Below the pieces are notes generated by a model, which worked only from the letters and a program-made list of their open reading frames with translations, had not been told where the DNA came from and did no database searches. A stretch of DNA of 27,619 nt from a virus. A program made the translations under genes and the position numbers. Of this stretch, positions 1 through 7,124 are shown in pieces. Where the stretch lies: positions 1 to 27,619 of the IMG/VR virus record IMGVR_UViG_3300028384_000405, one strand, 5' to 3'. Numbering within the stretch: position 1 is the first letter of the stretch; each line of letters opens with the position of its first letter.

Positions 1-84
1 GCTCAGCGGTAGAGCAGCGGGTTTATACTCCGTAAGCGCCAGATAAGCGGCAGGTCGTGGGTTCGAATCCCACCTGGACTACCA
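1..84 (+). tRNA. tRNA, anticodon UAU (Ile, AUA codons), 5' end cut by window
   Basis: The D stem (1-4 with 12-15), anticodon stem (17-21 with 29-33), T arm (57-61 with 69-73, loop TTCGAAT), 3' acceptor strand (74-80), discriminator A81 and encoded CCA (82-84) are all visible. The 5' acceptor strand lies before base 1. The seven-base loop 22-28 puts the anticodon at 24-26 (TAT), which would read AUA. AUA codons are common in the window's AT-rich genes. The oddity is the region between anticodon and T stems (34-56), which is 23 bases long, as in type II tRNAs (Leu, Ser, bacterial Tyr). A short pairing such as GCC(38-40)/GGC(49-51) is possible. Isotype is therefore less certain than the tRNA call. 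Confidence 0.85.
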
Positions 85-91
85 TTTCCGG

Positions 92-119
92 TTGACATTT
101 GTCTATAAGAATATATTAT
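92..119 (+). promoter_or_regulatory. sigma70-type promoter before tRNA-Arg
   Basis: A -35 TTGACA (92-97), a 16-base spacer and a -10 TATTAT (114-119) lie between the two tRNA genes. Transcription would start near 126, a few bases before the mature 5' end of tRNA-Arg, and could continue into the radical SAM gene, which has no promoter of its own. Confidence 0.6.
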
Positions 120-129
120 AAACTTGTAT

Positions 130-206
130 CTGCCCGTAGCTCAGCTGGATAGAGCGCAAGTTTGCGGAACTTGAGGCCGGGAGTTCGAATCTCTCCGGGC
201 AGGCCA
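130..206 (+). tRNA. tRNA-Arg, anticodon GCG
   Basis: This is a complete cloverleaf. The acceptor stem CTGCCCG (130-136) pairs perfectly with CGGGCAG (196-202), followed by discriminator G203 and encoded CCA (204-206). The D stem is GCTC/GAGC, the anticodon stem CAAGT/ACTTG (157-161 and 169-173), and the T arm has the TTCGAAT loop. The anticodon GCG at 164-166 reads CGC and CGU. The GGA in the D loop supplies A20, a known arginine identity element, and C35 is also present. It was probably transcribed with the downstream gene. Confidence 0.95.
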
Positions 207-227
207 ACATAACAGTTAAATAGATAC

Positions 228-1421
228 ATGAGTAGAAAATGTATTGTTCCTTGGACACAGATGGAAATATGCGCAACTGGATCTATACGTCCGTGTGCTG
301 AGTATCATTGGGATATGAAAACCGACGATGGTAATATGCTTGACTTTAATGATCCTAATATTACTATACAAGATATTTGGAACAGACACGAATATGTAAA
401 ATTGCGCGAACAGTTTATTAATGGCGAAGAACCTAAAGGTTGTAAAAAATGTTGGCAACTTGAAGAACAAGGTAGCAAAAGTAGACGTCAATATGAATTA
501 GAAATGCATGGTAAGTATCTTGAAAGAACAGATACAATACATGCAGACAATCCTATCCTACTAGATTTAAAATTAGGAAATCTTTGTAACTTTAAATGTA
601 GAATCTGCAATAGTGAATATAGTCATAATTGGAACGAAGACGAACTTGAACTTTTTGGCAGACACATAAACAAAAACTTTGGCAAGGACTGGACAACCGA
701 TCCTAATAACTGGGAAGATATCAAAGGGTTTGTTGATAAAGTAGAAACAATATATTTGAGTGGCGGTGAGCCGTTTCTTATTGAAAAACACTTTGAGCTA
801 CTAGAACATATGATTGCAACTGACGTAGCAAAGAACATTCGCATAAAATTTGCTACAAATGGTTCTATAAAACTTAGCGACAGAATATTAAATTTACTCA
901 AACAATTTAGAGAAATTACTGTAATGTACAGTATTGACGATATTGGTAAAAATTACGAGTATCAAAGGCCACCAGCACATTGGGAAGTTATAGAACGTAA
1001 CTTCCGACATGCAATGGAGCAAGATTTCTTAGATATAAAAATTACTACAACAGTTAGCATACTCAATTCATTGAGTGGACAACGTATAGAAGACTTTTGT
1101 GCAGAAGTAGGATTTTCTTTAGATGATATATTTTTAAATTATCTAAGGTCGCCGCCTCATTATGATATTAGTATGTTAACGCAATATCAAAAAGATTATC
1201 TATTAAGCAAACTAGGTAACGGTTATATTGATAGTGAGATTAAAAAATACATTAAAACACAACATCACGATAAACTTTCTGATAGCGGTTGGGGCGTAGA
1301 TAATAACGAACAATTAGATAAACTAAGACTATATATTATATCAAGTCTTGACAAAAAGAGTAAACTTACACTCGAAGAAGTTAACAAAGACATTGCAGAT
1401 TTAGTATATGGAAGAATTTAA
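228..1421 (+). CDS. Twitch-domain radical SAM protein
   Basis: A 397-residue radical SAM enzyme. The Fe-S/SAM motif CX3CX2C is at Cys120, Cys124 and Cys127, followed by the SAM-binding LSGGEP at about 177-182 and FATNG near 208. N-terminal cysteines 15, 23, 72 and 75 look like ligands for an auxiliary cluster, as in the family with an N-terminal 'twitch' domain. Such proteins occur in marine T4-like phages, but their substrates are generally unknown; related SPASM/twitch enzymes modify peptides or sugars. The ATG at 228 lacks a clear Shine-Dalgarno and lies 21 bases after the tRNA. The stop overlaps the next start (TAATG), so the two genes are probably translationally coupled. It is not QueE, which is much shorter and lacks this N-terminal domain. 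Confidence 0.88.
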   Translation: MSRKCIVPWTQMEICATGSIRPCAEYHWDMKTDDGNMLDFNDPNITIQDIWNRHEYVKLREQFINGEEPKGCKKCWQLEEQGSKSRRQYELEMHGKYLERTDTIHADNPILLDLKLGNLCNFKCRICNSEYSHNWNEDELELFGRHINKNFGKDWTTDPNNWEDIKGFVDKVETIYLSGGEPFLIEKHFELLEHMIATDVAKNIRIKFATNGSIKLSDRILNLLKQFREITVMYSIDDIGKNYEYQRPPAHWEVIERNFRHAMEQDFLDIKITTTVSILNSLSGQRIEDFCAEVGFSLDDIFLNYLRSPPHYDISMLTQYQKDYLLSKLGNGYIDSEIKKYIKTQHHDKLSDSGWGVDNNEQLDKLRLYIISSLDKKSKLTLEEVNKDIADLVYGRI

Positions 1422-2230
1422 TGGAAGTTGTTACAATTACCTGTAAGGATGACTTTGATTTATGCCTATGGCAATTGAAAAGTATCGAAAAATTTTTAGA
1501 ACCTTGTAACATTAATGTTGTTGTCAACGAAGACGATAACTACACAGAGGAATGTAGACAACGTATTAACAGCCTCAATCTAAAGTTGAATATTAGAGTT
1601 TGGTCTCAGTATGAAATACTTCAGCAAGAATCTCCGCACTTTAATGGTTGGGTAACACAGCAACTTTTAAAACTCCTTGTTCCAATTGACTGCGACTATA
1701 TATGTTTAGACTGTAAAGATATTTTTATAAAATCTACATTACTAAAAGACCTGCAAAAGAATCATTATAAACGACATCCAGATCCGCGCACAGGTCAACC
1801 TTGGTGTAGGTTTTATGATCCTATGATTTCTAAATTATACAAACATTATAAAATTAGAATTAATAGCAAAAAGATAAATGCTATACAAACTCCTAGATAC
1901 ATTAAAAAAGAAGTAGTAAGTGAGATACCTCAAATATGGAATAGTAAATCTAATTTTATAAAATGGTGGGGCAAATTTGGAATGCCTAGTGAATTCATAT
2001 TATATGATAGTTTAGAAATGATATTAAATTTGCAAAAGAAAAAAGGACAACGCTTTGACCAAACCGAAGTACACAGTTTTTGGTATAAAGAAGAAGTTGA
2101 CTTTGCTAGTGTAACCGAAAATACTAGGATTTTAAAAATACACAGAAGAATTTACAATGATCCTAAAGTTCAGTCAAAAATTAAATCTTGGCTTGACAAT
2201 AAGATAAACGATGCTATACTATGTGTATAG
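1421..2230 (+). CDS. DUF6492-like glycosyltransferase family protein
   Basis: A 269-residue protein whose layout matches the DUF6492/glycosyltransferase-like group. It has an N-terminal beta strand (VVTITCKDDF), a GWVTQQLLKL helix at about 76-85, and then an acidic DCKD (97-100) where a DxD metal and sugar-nucleotide site would be expected. The DxD is atypical, so activity is unproven. It starts within the stop codon of the radical SAM gene, which suggests the two act on one substrate. The C-terminal part is lysine-rich and aromatic. The distal end carries the promoter of the next gene. The family call rests on the motif pattern alone. Confidence 0.6.
   Translation: MEVVTITCKDDFDLCLWQLKSIEKFLEPCNINVVVNEDDNYTEECRQRINSLNLKLNIRVWSQYEILQQESPHFNGWVTQQLLKLLVPIDCDYICLDCKDIFIKSTLLKDLQKNHYKRHPDPRTGQPWCRFYDPMISKLYKHYKIRINSKKINAIQTPRYIKKEVVSEIPQIWNSKSNFIKWWGKFGMPSEFILYDSLEMILNLQKKKGQRFDQTEVHSFWYKEEVDFASVTENTRILKIHRRIYNDPKVQSKIKSWLDNKINDAILCV
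2193..2220 (+). promoter_or_regulatory. sigma70-type promoter for the phosphoesterase operon
   Basis: TTGACA (2193-2198), a 16-base spacer and TATACT (2215-2220) lie inside the 3' end of the upstream gene. The predicted start near 2227 leaves a short leader with the purine-rich Shine-Dalgarno AAAAGAGGG (2234-2242) before the ATG at 2250. Confidence 0.7.
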
Positions 2231-2249
2231 TTTAAAAGAGGGTCACATC

Positions 2250-2789
2250 ATGGCTAGAGATATTTGGGTAATCAGTGATACACACTTTGATCACGCTAAC
2301 ATTCTAAACTTCACTGATCGTGAAGGTCGTCCTACTCGTGGCGATCGTTTTACTGACGTTGAAGACATGAACGAGCAGATGATTGCTAACTGGAACAGTG
2401 TAGTCAAACCTGGCGACAAAGTGTATCACTTGGGCGATGTGTTGTTTGGCACTCGCAAGCAAGAGTGGATGGACACTAATATGCCTCGTTTAAACGGACA
2501 GAAGCGTTTGATTGTTGGCAACCACGACAACATCAAGTTCCACGCTGCCGGCGGTTGGTGGGGCAAGATTGACTTGTGGAGAATGTGGCCCGAGTTTGGT
2601 CTGCTGTTTACCCACGTTCCTGTACACAACAGTACATTAGGTGAGAGTCACAGATTTGGTGAAGGTAATATGGTAAACGTACACGGACACATTCACCAAA
2701 ATCCAAGCCCAACAGAGTTCCACAGATGTGTGTGCGTTGAGCAAATCGACTACACTCCTATCAATATTGAGGAATTAAGGGTAAGATAA
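2250..2789 (+). CDS. Calcineurin-like metallophosphoesterase
   Basis: A 179-residue protein carrying the metal-site motifs in order: DTH (D10, H12), LGDVL (61-65), GNHD (90-93), THVPVH with H122, and HGHIH (145-149). These are the two-metal site residues of the calcineurin-like family, in the short phage version. The substrate (phosphomonoester, cyclic nucleotide or nucleic acid) cannot be inferred. The ATG at 2250 is chosen over an upstream in-frame ATG at 2211 because AAAAGAGGG precedes it at good distance and because the extra 13 residues would come from promoter DNA. The stop overlaps the next start (TAATG). Confidence 0.9.
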   Translation: MARDIWVISDTHFDHANILNFTDREGRPTRGDRFTDVEDMNEQMIANWNSVVKPGDKVYHLGDVLFGTRKQEWMDTNMPRLNGQKRLIVGNHDNIKFHAAGGWWGKIDLWRMWPEFGLLFTHVPVHNSTLGESHRFGEGNMVNVHGHIHQNPSPTEFHRCVCVEQIDYTPINIEELRVR

Positions 2790-2941
2790 TGTCTAAAAAG
2801 ACAAGACGCCCGCAAGCACCAAAGCAACGCAATTGGGTTGCTAAAGCGGTTAGGGATCTAGATGGTCCCTTCCGCCCTAAGGTGATTAAGAACAAGATTA
2901 AAAAGAAACCCAAATACAATAAGATTGACTGGGATGATTGA
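2789..2941 (+). CDS. Small basic protein, ArfA-like pattern
   Basis: A 50-residue, strongly basic ORF. The ATG overlaps the stop of the phosphoesterase (TAATG), and its own stop overlaps the next ATG, so it sits in a coupled chain. Its second half (NWVAKAVRD, then FRPKVIKNKIKKKPKY) resembles the core of ribosome-rescue factor ArfA, FRxRVxKxKKGKGSY, in order and spacing. ArfA is about 55-72 residues and brings RF2 to stalled ribosomes. The likeness is short and could reflect a general basic RNA-binding composition, so the function is an inference. No RNase III-type hairpin was noticed in its 3' end. Confidence 0.7.
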   Translation: MSKKTRRPQAPKQRNWVAKAVRDLDGPFRPKVIKNKIKKKPKYNKIDWDD

Positions 2942-3140
2942 GCATCGTCTTTACAGCATAGAAAAATGGGAGCAGGGCAAGAAAACGGAAGAAAAACTCT
3001 TGCTCTGTTCTACTCGTGATGCTATAATATATACATTAAAAGGTTATGAAGTATTTGACTTTCACGAATCACTAGAAATGGAACCGGAATATTATGAGAA
3101 CTCAACCAACTTGGTTTATTCAACAACTAGAAATACATAA
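2934..3140 (+). CDS. Small hypothetical protein
   Basis: A 68-residue protein from ATG 2934, which overlaps the stop of the preceding gene. A TTG at 2925 in the same frame would add three residues but has no better signal. It is mixed in charge, with a Lys/Glu-rich segment (KWEQGKKTEEK) and an acidic Tyr/Glu stretch near the C terminus. It has no membrane segment or motif I recognise. The 3' end overlaps the ligase start by 47 bases. A possible promoter for the ligase lies inside it. Confidence 0.6.
   Translation: MIEHRLYSIEKWEQGKKTEEKLLLCSTRDAIIYTLKGYEVFDFHESLEMEPEYYENSTNLVYSTTRNT
3000..3028 (+). promoter_or_regulatory. Possible sigma70-type promoter before the ligase
   Basis: TTGCTC (3000-3005), a 17-base spacer and a perfect TATAAT (3023-3028). 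The -35 is weaker than at the other promoters in the window. It would give a leader of about 60 bases for the ligase at 3094. Confidence 0.4.
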
Positions 3141-4314
3141 CAGTCGTATTAACAAAGAAGACATTATTCGAGCAGCACACGAAGAAGGTGTGCCAGAGTT
3201 CTTTGATGGCTTGCGTATGGCACTGGATCCGCTTGTAACATTTGGTGTTAAGCAGGTTCCTGTACGTGAAGGACTAAACGAAGGTCAAGGACTTACTTGG
3301 ACTAACTTTGTTAAACTAGCAGAACAGTTGCAAAACCGCGAACTAACAGGACATGCGGCACGTGATGCTATTGAATTGGCAATGGGTGTTGCTACTACTG
3401 AACAATGGAATGATTGGTATCGCCGTGTCCTTATCAAAGACCTGCGCTGTGGCGTAAGTGAAAAGACTGTAAACAAAGTAGTACCAGGTACTGTGCCTAT
3501 GTTTACTTGTGCTCTTGCTCATGACAGTGCCAAGCATGAAAAGAAAATGGTAGGCAAGAAGCAGATTGAAATCAAACTGGACGGTGTGCGTGTTATCACA
3601 ATCATCCGCGATAACAAAGTAGAAATGTTCAGCCGCAACGGAAAACAGTTTTATAACTTCGGACACATCATTGAAGAGATTGAAGCCGTAGTTAAAGAGT
3701 ATCCTGTACCATATCCACTGGTACTAGATGGTGAAGTAATGAGTGCTAACTTTCAAGACCTTATGAAAAGTGTACATCGCAAAGACGGGAAACAAAGCAC
3801 TGACGCAGTACTGCACTTGTTTGATACTATTCCGCTAGGCTGCTTTCAATCAGGTAGTTGGGACAAGCCACAGAGCTTTCGTAGTCTTATTACCAAGCAT
3901 TGGGTAGAGGATCATAAAGACGTCTTAGAGCACGTACAAGCACTGGACTGGGAAGATGTAGACTTGGATACCCAAGAAGGACAAGACCGCTTTGTAGCGT
4001 TAAATAAAGCGGCTGTAGACGGTGGATATGAAGGTGTAATGATTAAGGATGTTGATGCTCCTTATGAATGTAAAAGAACACACGCATGGCTCAAAGCAAA
4101 GCCATTTATTGAAGTAACATTAGAGGTAGTAGATGTCGAAGAAGGAACAGGACGAAACGAAGGACGGCTTGGAGCGTTGGTATGCGCTGGAGAAGATGAT
4201 GGACGAATGGTCCAAGTCAATTGCGGTAGCGGGTTTAGTGACAGCGACCGTGATGATTTTTGGAATGGTCGTAGCGACCTTATTGGGCAACTTGTAGTAC
4301 ACGAAAAAATATAA
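3094..4314 (+). CDS. ATP-dependent DNA ligase, short C terminus
   Basis: A 406-residue ligase that seals nicks through a lysyl-AMP intermediate. Motif I is KLDGVR (K161 is the nucleophile), with LDGEV (211-215, motif III), YEGVMIK (312-318, motif IV) and WLKAK (332-336, motif V). The OB-fold follows, with GRLGALV and a GSGFSDSDRDDFW segment (378-390) typical of family members. The protein ends at LVVHEKI, where relatives normally continue through about 20-30 residues that include motif VI (RxDK), which acts in the adenylation step. That motif is not seen here, and no other frame immediately downstream restores it. The last 60 codons are shared with an overprinted ORF in another frame. T4 ligase has 487 residues. 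Confidence 0.93.
   Translation: MRTQPTWFIQQLEIHNSRINKEDIIRAAHEEGVPEFFDGLRMALDPLVTFGVKQVPVREGLNEGQGLTWTNFVKLAEQLQNRELTGHAARDAIELAMGVATTEQWNDWYRRVLIKDLRCGVSEKTVNKVVPGTVPMFTCALAHDSAKHEKKMVGKKQIEIKLDGVRVITIIRDNKVEMFSRNGKQFYNFGHIIEEIEAVVKEYPVPYPLVLDGEVMSANFQDLMKSVHRKDGKQSTDAVLHLFDTIPLGCFQSGSWDKPQSFRSLITKHWVEDHKDVLEHVQALDWEDVDLDTQEGQDRFVALNKAAVDGGYEGVMIKDVDAPYECKRTHAWLKAKPFIEVTLEVVDVEEGTGRNEGRLGALVCAGEDDGRMVQVNCGSGFSDSDRDDFWNGRSDLIGQLVVHEKI
4122..4126 (+). promoter_or_regulatory. Ribosome binding site for the embedded ORF
   Basis: AGAGG lies six bases before the ATG at 4133, inside the ligase coding sequence. Well-placed Shine-Dalgarno complementarity in the middle of a gene is the main reason to take the overlapping ORF seriously. 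Confidence 0.5.
4133..4297 (+). CDS. Overprinted small membrane protein inside ligase gene
   Basis: A 54-residue ORF lying wholly inside the ligase 3' end, in a different frame. It begins with a charged, soluble stretch (MSKKEQDETKDGLERW), continues through an acidic/basic linker, and ends with one strong membrane helix at about residues 30-52 (IAVAGLVTATVMIFGMVV and on). The AGAGG at 4122-4126 gives a good ribosome binding site. The order charged N terminus, hydrophobic helix, short tail looks like a real small membrane protein. It ends with an amber codon (4295-4297), after which the frame stays open for 20 codons to TAA at 4358-4360. The ligase frame matches its family here, so the ligase is the older frame. 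No homologue is recognised. Confidence 0.55.
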   Translation: MSKKEQDETKDGLERWYALEKMMDEWSKSIAVAGLVTATVMIFGMVVATLLGNL

Positions 4315-4331
4315 ACGAGAACCTGTACGCT

Positions 4332-4589
4332 GTGTCTGGAATCAAGAAACAGAAGGCTAAGTATGTTCTACACGAGTTTACAATGGGCGATGTGGAAGAT
4401 GTAGAAATCTATGCCGCAGAGCCTATCTACCAGTGGCAGCAGACTCCAGAAGGCAAGTTCTGTATGGAAAAAGCAGAAGATGTTTACTGGACTTCCGTTA
4501 TAGATCCTGTTTCGTTTGGGCACCGTATTAAGATAATTGGCACACTCACAGACAAGTATGCTACCTTCTGGGCACTCAAAAGAGCTTGA
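4332..4589 (+). CDS. Small hypothetical protein, start uncertain
   Basis: An 85-residue reading frame that opens with GTG at 4332. No ATG exists upstream in this frame before a stop at 4272-4274. An internal ATG at 4383 would cut off KYVLHEFT, which looks like part of the folded domain. The body contains a GDVEDVEIYAAEPIYQWQQ segment, then aromatic and acidic residues, and ends in LKRA. There are no membrane segments. I do not recognise the family with certainty, but this type of small acidic protein is familiar from T4-like marine phages. It lies after the ligase, separated by 17 bases, and directly before a strong promoter. Confidence 0.6.
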   Translation: MSGIKKQKAKYVLHEFTMGDVEDVEIYAAEPIYQWQQTPEGKFCMEKAEDVYWTSVIDPVSFGHRIKIIGTLTDKYATFWALKRA

Positions 4590-4614
4590 CTTTTAATAAA
4601 AAGGTATATATAAT
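4586..4614 (+). promoter_or_regulatory. Strong sigma70-type promoter
   Basis: TTGACT (4586-4591), a spacer of exactly 17 bases and a perfect TATAAT (4609-4614). It begins at the stop codon of the upstream gene, and the predicted start near 4621 is followed by AGGAG (4630-4634) and the ATG at 4643. Confidence 0.85.
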
Positions 4615-4642
4615 TACAACTTGAACGTTAGGAGATTTATGA

Positions 4643-5932
4643 ATGGCACTTCCAAAAACAAAGAAAAAAGCACCAAGAGCAGCACCTCGTATCAAGCGTG
4701 GAGCAAAACTAGCAGCACCCGGTTGGGATGGTTGGGAAGAATGGACTGGTGAACAGATACATCGCCATAGAGAACACGTTCGATCGTTTTATTACGAAAA
4801 TTTTAAACCTTCTGACTTGTATCCTTCTATTTGGAAGTGGATGGAACAAAATGATTATACCAAAGAACAGATTAAAAATGCAAAAGCATCTCCCGGGCAC
4901 ACAGTAAGTGTTACGGCTGCGATTGTCGCTAAGAGTTTTTTAGATGGTGCGCCTGACTATGTTAAAAAAGAAGATGAGTACTGGCAGAGTCTTCCAGGCA
5001 CTATGGGAGAAAAGAAAGGACCAAGTGAATTTCTAAAGAAACGAATTGAAGTTTATATTGAAGAAGGTTCTAAAGTAGTAGTTGAAAAGAAAGAAGAAGA
5101 AAAAGAAAAGGCAAACGTTTATGTTCCGACAATTCAAGAGCGTATCCGAGATCAGTCGTTTGCTATGTCAGAAGCAATTGATGAATGGCTAGAAGGCTGG
5201 GTAGCAGACCCAAAGTCGTTTGATCCGAAAGGATTCGACTTTAAAAAACACTTTAAAGAAGTACAGCCTAGTCAAGCACATGCCCGCAAAATGAAACAGT
5301 TTTGGGAAACAGAACTAGTAGACTTTGACGAACTAGAGCGTATGCCAACAAAAGGACAATTGGCTAAAATGAGCGAACTAGATGCAGATCTCTGGGCACA
5401 ATTAAAAGAAGGTTACAGTCATCTAAAGAAAGCAGATATTGCAAAATATCGTAAGGCAATTGAAACTGTAAATGCAGAACTAGACTTTATTATTGATCAA
5501 GCAAAAGCACAACGCAAGCCACGTAAGCCTAAAGCACGTTCGGCAAGTAAAGTAGTAGAAAAATTAAAATTCTGCAAGGCAGACGACAAATACAGCCTTG
5601 CATCAATTGACCCTACTACAATCGTTGGTGCAAGCGAGCTTTGGGTGTTTAATGTTAAAACACGTAAACTAGGAAAGTATATTGCATCTAACATTGATCC
5701 AAGAGGTACTATGCGAGAAGGTAGCGGCCTAAGTGTAAAAGGCACAACTATTATTGGCTTTGACGAAAAGTTAAGTATACAAAAAACATTACGTAAGCCA
5801 GCAGATCAGTTGAAAGAATTTAAAGCCGCAGGCAAAGTAAAATTGCGTAAGTTTTTAGATGAAATTAACACTACAGACATCAAATTAAACGGACGATGTA
5901 ATCCTGATACAGTGCTTCTAAAGGTTTCCTGA
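4643..5932 (+). CDS. Conserved-looking hypothetical protein, 429 residues
   Basis: I do not recognise this family. The N-terminal 25 residues are very basic (KTKKKAPRAAPRIKRG), which suggests nucleic acid contact. A Lys/Glu-rich coiled stretch follows near 135-155. Residues 165-290 are helical and charged, and 290-310 form a second basic linker (QRKPRKPKARS). The C-terminal 110 residues are predicted to be beta-rich and contain ELWVFNVKTRKLGKY. It has no signal peptide or membrane helix. ATG 4643 is preferred over an ATG at 4639 because AGGAG is eight bases away and 4639 is in another frame. It is expressed from the strong promoter just upstream, unlike the next gene, which has a late box, so it is probably an early or middle protein. 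Confidence 0.85.
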   Translation: MALPKTKKKAPRAAPRIKRGAKLAAPGWDGWEEWTGEQIHRHREHVRSFYYENFKPSDLYPSIWKWMEQNDYTKEQIKNAKASPGHTVSVTAAIVAKSFLDGAPDYVKKEDEYWQSLPGTMGEKKGPSEFLKKRIEVYIEEGSKVVVEKKEEEKEKANVYVPTIQERIRDQSFAMSEAIDEWLEGWVADPKSFDPKGFDFKKHFKEVQPSQAHARKMKQFWETELVDFDELERMPTKGQLAKMSELDADLWAQLKEGYSHLKKADIAKYRKAIETVNAELDFIIDQAKAQRKPRKPKARSASKVVEKLKFCKADDKYSLASIDPTTIVGASELWVFNVKTRKLGKYIASNIDPRGTMREGSGLSVKGTTIIGFDEKLSIQKTLRKPADQLKEFKAAGKVKLRKFLDEINTTDIKLNGRCNPDTVLLKVS

Positions 5933-5938
5933 TAAATA
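5931..5938 (+). promoter_or_regulatory. T4-like late promoter box
   Basis: GATAAATA, one mismatch at the first base from the T4 late consensus TATAAATA. It lies at the stop codon of the previous gene, 24 bases before the ATG at 5963. In T4 such boxes are read by RNA polymerase carrying the phage factors gp55 and gp33. Confidence 0.75.
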
Positions 5939-5962
5939 CTGTATAATGAACAGGAACTTTAG

Positions 5963-7051
5963 ATGACTGATATACGCAATAATTTAGATTCGCTGGCAAC
6001 AGCAATAGAAAATTTACAAAATCAACCTGCACCAACGCCTAAAATACTTGATAGAGAACTGTCAGGTAATAAAATACACGGCGGCAGAATTACTGATTTC
6101 TCTAGCAAGGGAATTAAAGATAGAGCAACAGACTTTGTTGTTACAGTAAATGATGACGGAATACATGTTAATGTAGCACACGTTCAAACTATTGCAAATA
6201 ACCTAGAAGTAGATGGCGATCTAACTGTACAAGGTACTGTTCATGCACAACGTATGCACGTCGAAGAAGTAACAGCAGATGTAAGAAACGAAAGAACTGA
6301 GCCTTTACAGTTTACAGCAAAAGGCAATAAGACTGCATACGGAAAAGGTCTTATATGGCCCGGTAGTGACTATACCAAACAATTTATATTACAAGAACGA
6401 CCTGATAGATTTTTTGCTACTGAAAGTATCGAACTTCGTGGTAATAAGATTTATATGATTAACGGACAAAACGTCCTCAGTCAAGATACCTTAGGTACAA
6501 CAGTTGTTAATAGTAATATCAAACGACTAGGTACACTAGAATCTTTAAATGTCGAAGGCACATTAAATGTTGATAATTTTTTAATTTATGATGCAAATAC
6601 ACAACGTTTAGCACTAGGTACTGATGCGCCAAACGGCACTATTTCTGTTGTTAGTTGGGACCACGAATTTGTTGTTGATTCAACAGACGATGGCAAGTTT
6701 AAAGTAGGAACATATACTACAGGCGGCCTTGATATTGTTACGGATGATACTGCAAGAATAAGTGTAGAACCAACAGGAAATATAACTGTACATAATAAAA
6801 CAGTGTTTAAAGGACAAATTGGCGTAGGTGTTAAAAACTTTACTGCTGATGCTGATGTAACAGTTGCAGGACCAATTAGATTCCAAGATAAAAAGTTTGA
6901 AACAGGATCGGCAATTCCTGAAAGAGGAAGTTATTCTAAAGGCGACATTGTTTGGAATACTGAACCTGCTACAGGCGGCCATGTTGGCTGGGTATGTATA
7001 AGTGCAGGTAAACCAGGTACCTGGAAACCTTTTGGTCAAATTGCTACGTAA
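5963..7051 (+). CDS. Tail fibre-like structural protein
   Basis: A 362-residue protein. The N terminus (1-30) is helical, and the body consists of short beta-strand repeats such as NNLEVDGDLTVQGTVHA and LESLNVEGTLNVDN, the pattern of trimeric fibre shafts. The C terminus (about 320-362) has GDIVWN, then GWVCISAGKPGTWKPFG, a tip domain common on phage fibre proteins. It has a late promoter box (5931-5938) and AGGA seven bases before the start. It is separated from the main structural block by about 5 kb of other genes, so it may be a separate whisker or side fibre. The attachment point and receptor cannot be inferred. Confidence 0.8.
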   Translation: MTDIRNNLDSLATAIENLQNQPAPTPKILDRELSGNKIHGGRITDFSSKGIKDRATDFVVTVNDDGIHVNVAHVQTIANNLEVDGDLTVQGTVHAQRMHVEEVTADVRNERTEPLQFTAKGNKTAYGKGLIWPGSDYTKQFILQERPDRFFATESIELRGNKIYMINGQNVLSQDTLGTTVVNSNIKRLGTLESLNVEGTLNVDNFLIYDANTQRLALGTDAPNGTISVVSWDHEFVVDSTDDGKFKVGTYTTGGLDIVTDDTARISVEPTGNITVHNKTVFKGQIGVGVKNFTADADVTVAGPIRFQDKKFETGSAIPERGSYSKGDIVWNTEPATGGHVGWVCISAGKPGTWKPFGQIAT

Positions 7052-7080
7052 TATTAACATTTAATACTCCCATTATACTT

Positions 7081-7088
7081 CATAAATA
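7081..7088 (+). promoter_or_regulatory. T4-like late promoter box
   Basis: CATAAATA, 36 bases before the ATG at 7125. It matches the late box at all but the first position, and suggests late expression of the small membrane protein. Confidence 0.65.
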
Positions 7089-7124
7089 TTAGTGCTGAAA
7101 CAAACTTTTTCAGAGAGGGTAAAC

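Noticed and set aside
228-1421. QueE identity for the radical SAM gene near queD
   Set aside because: QueE is about 200-230 residues and lacks the N-terminal cysteine domain. This protein is 397 residues and fits the twitch family.
7052-7124. Rho-independent terminator between the fibre and the membrane protein
   Set aside because: No stable GC stem followed by a T run is present. The same holds for the gaps after 21391 and 27285.
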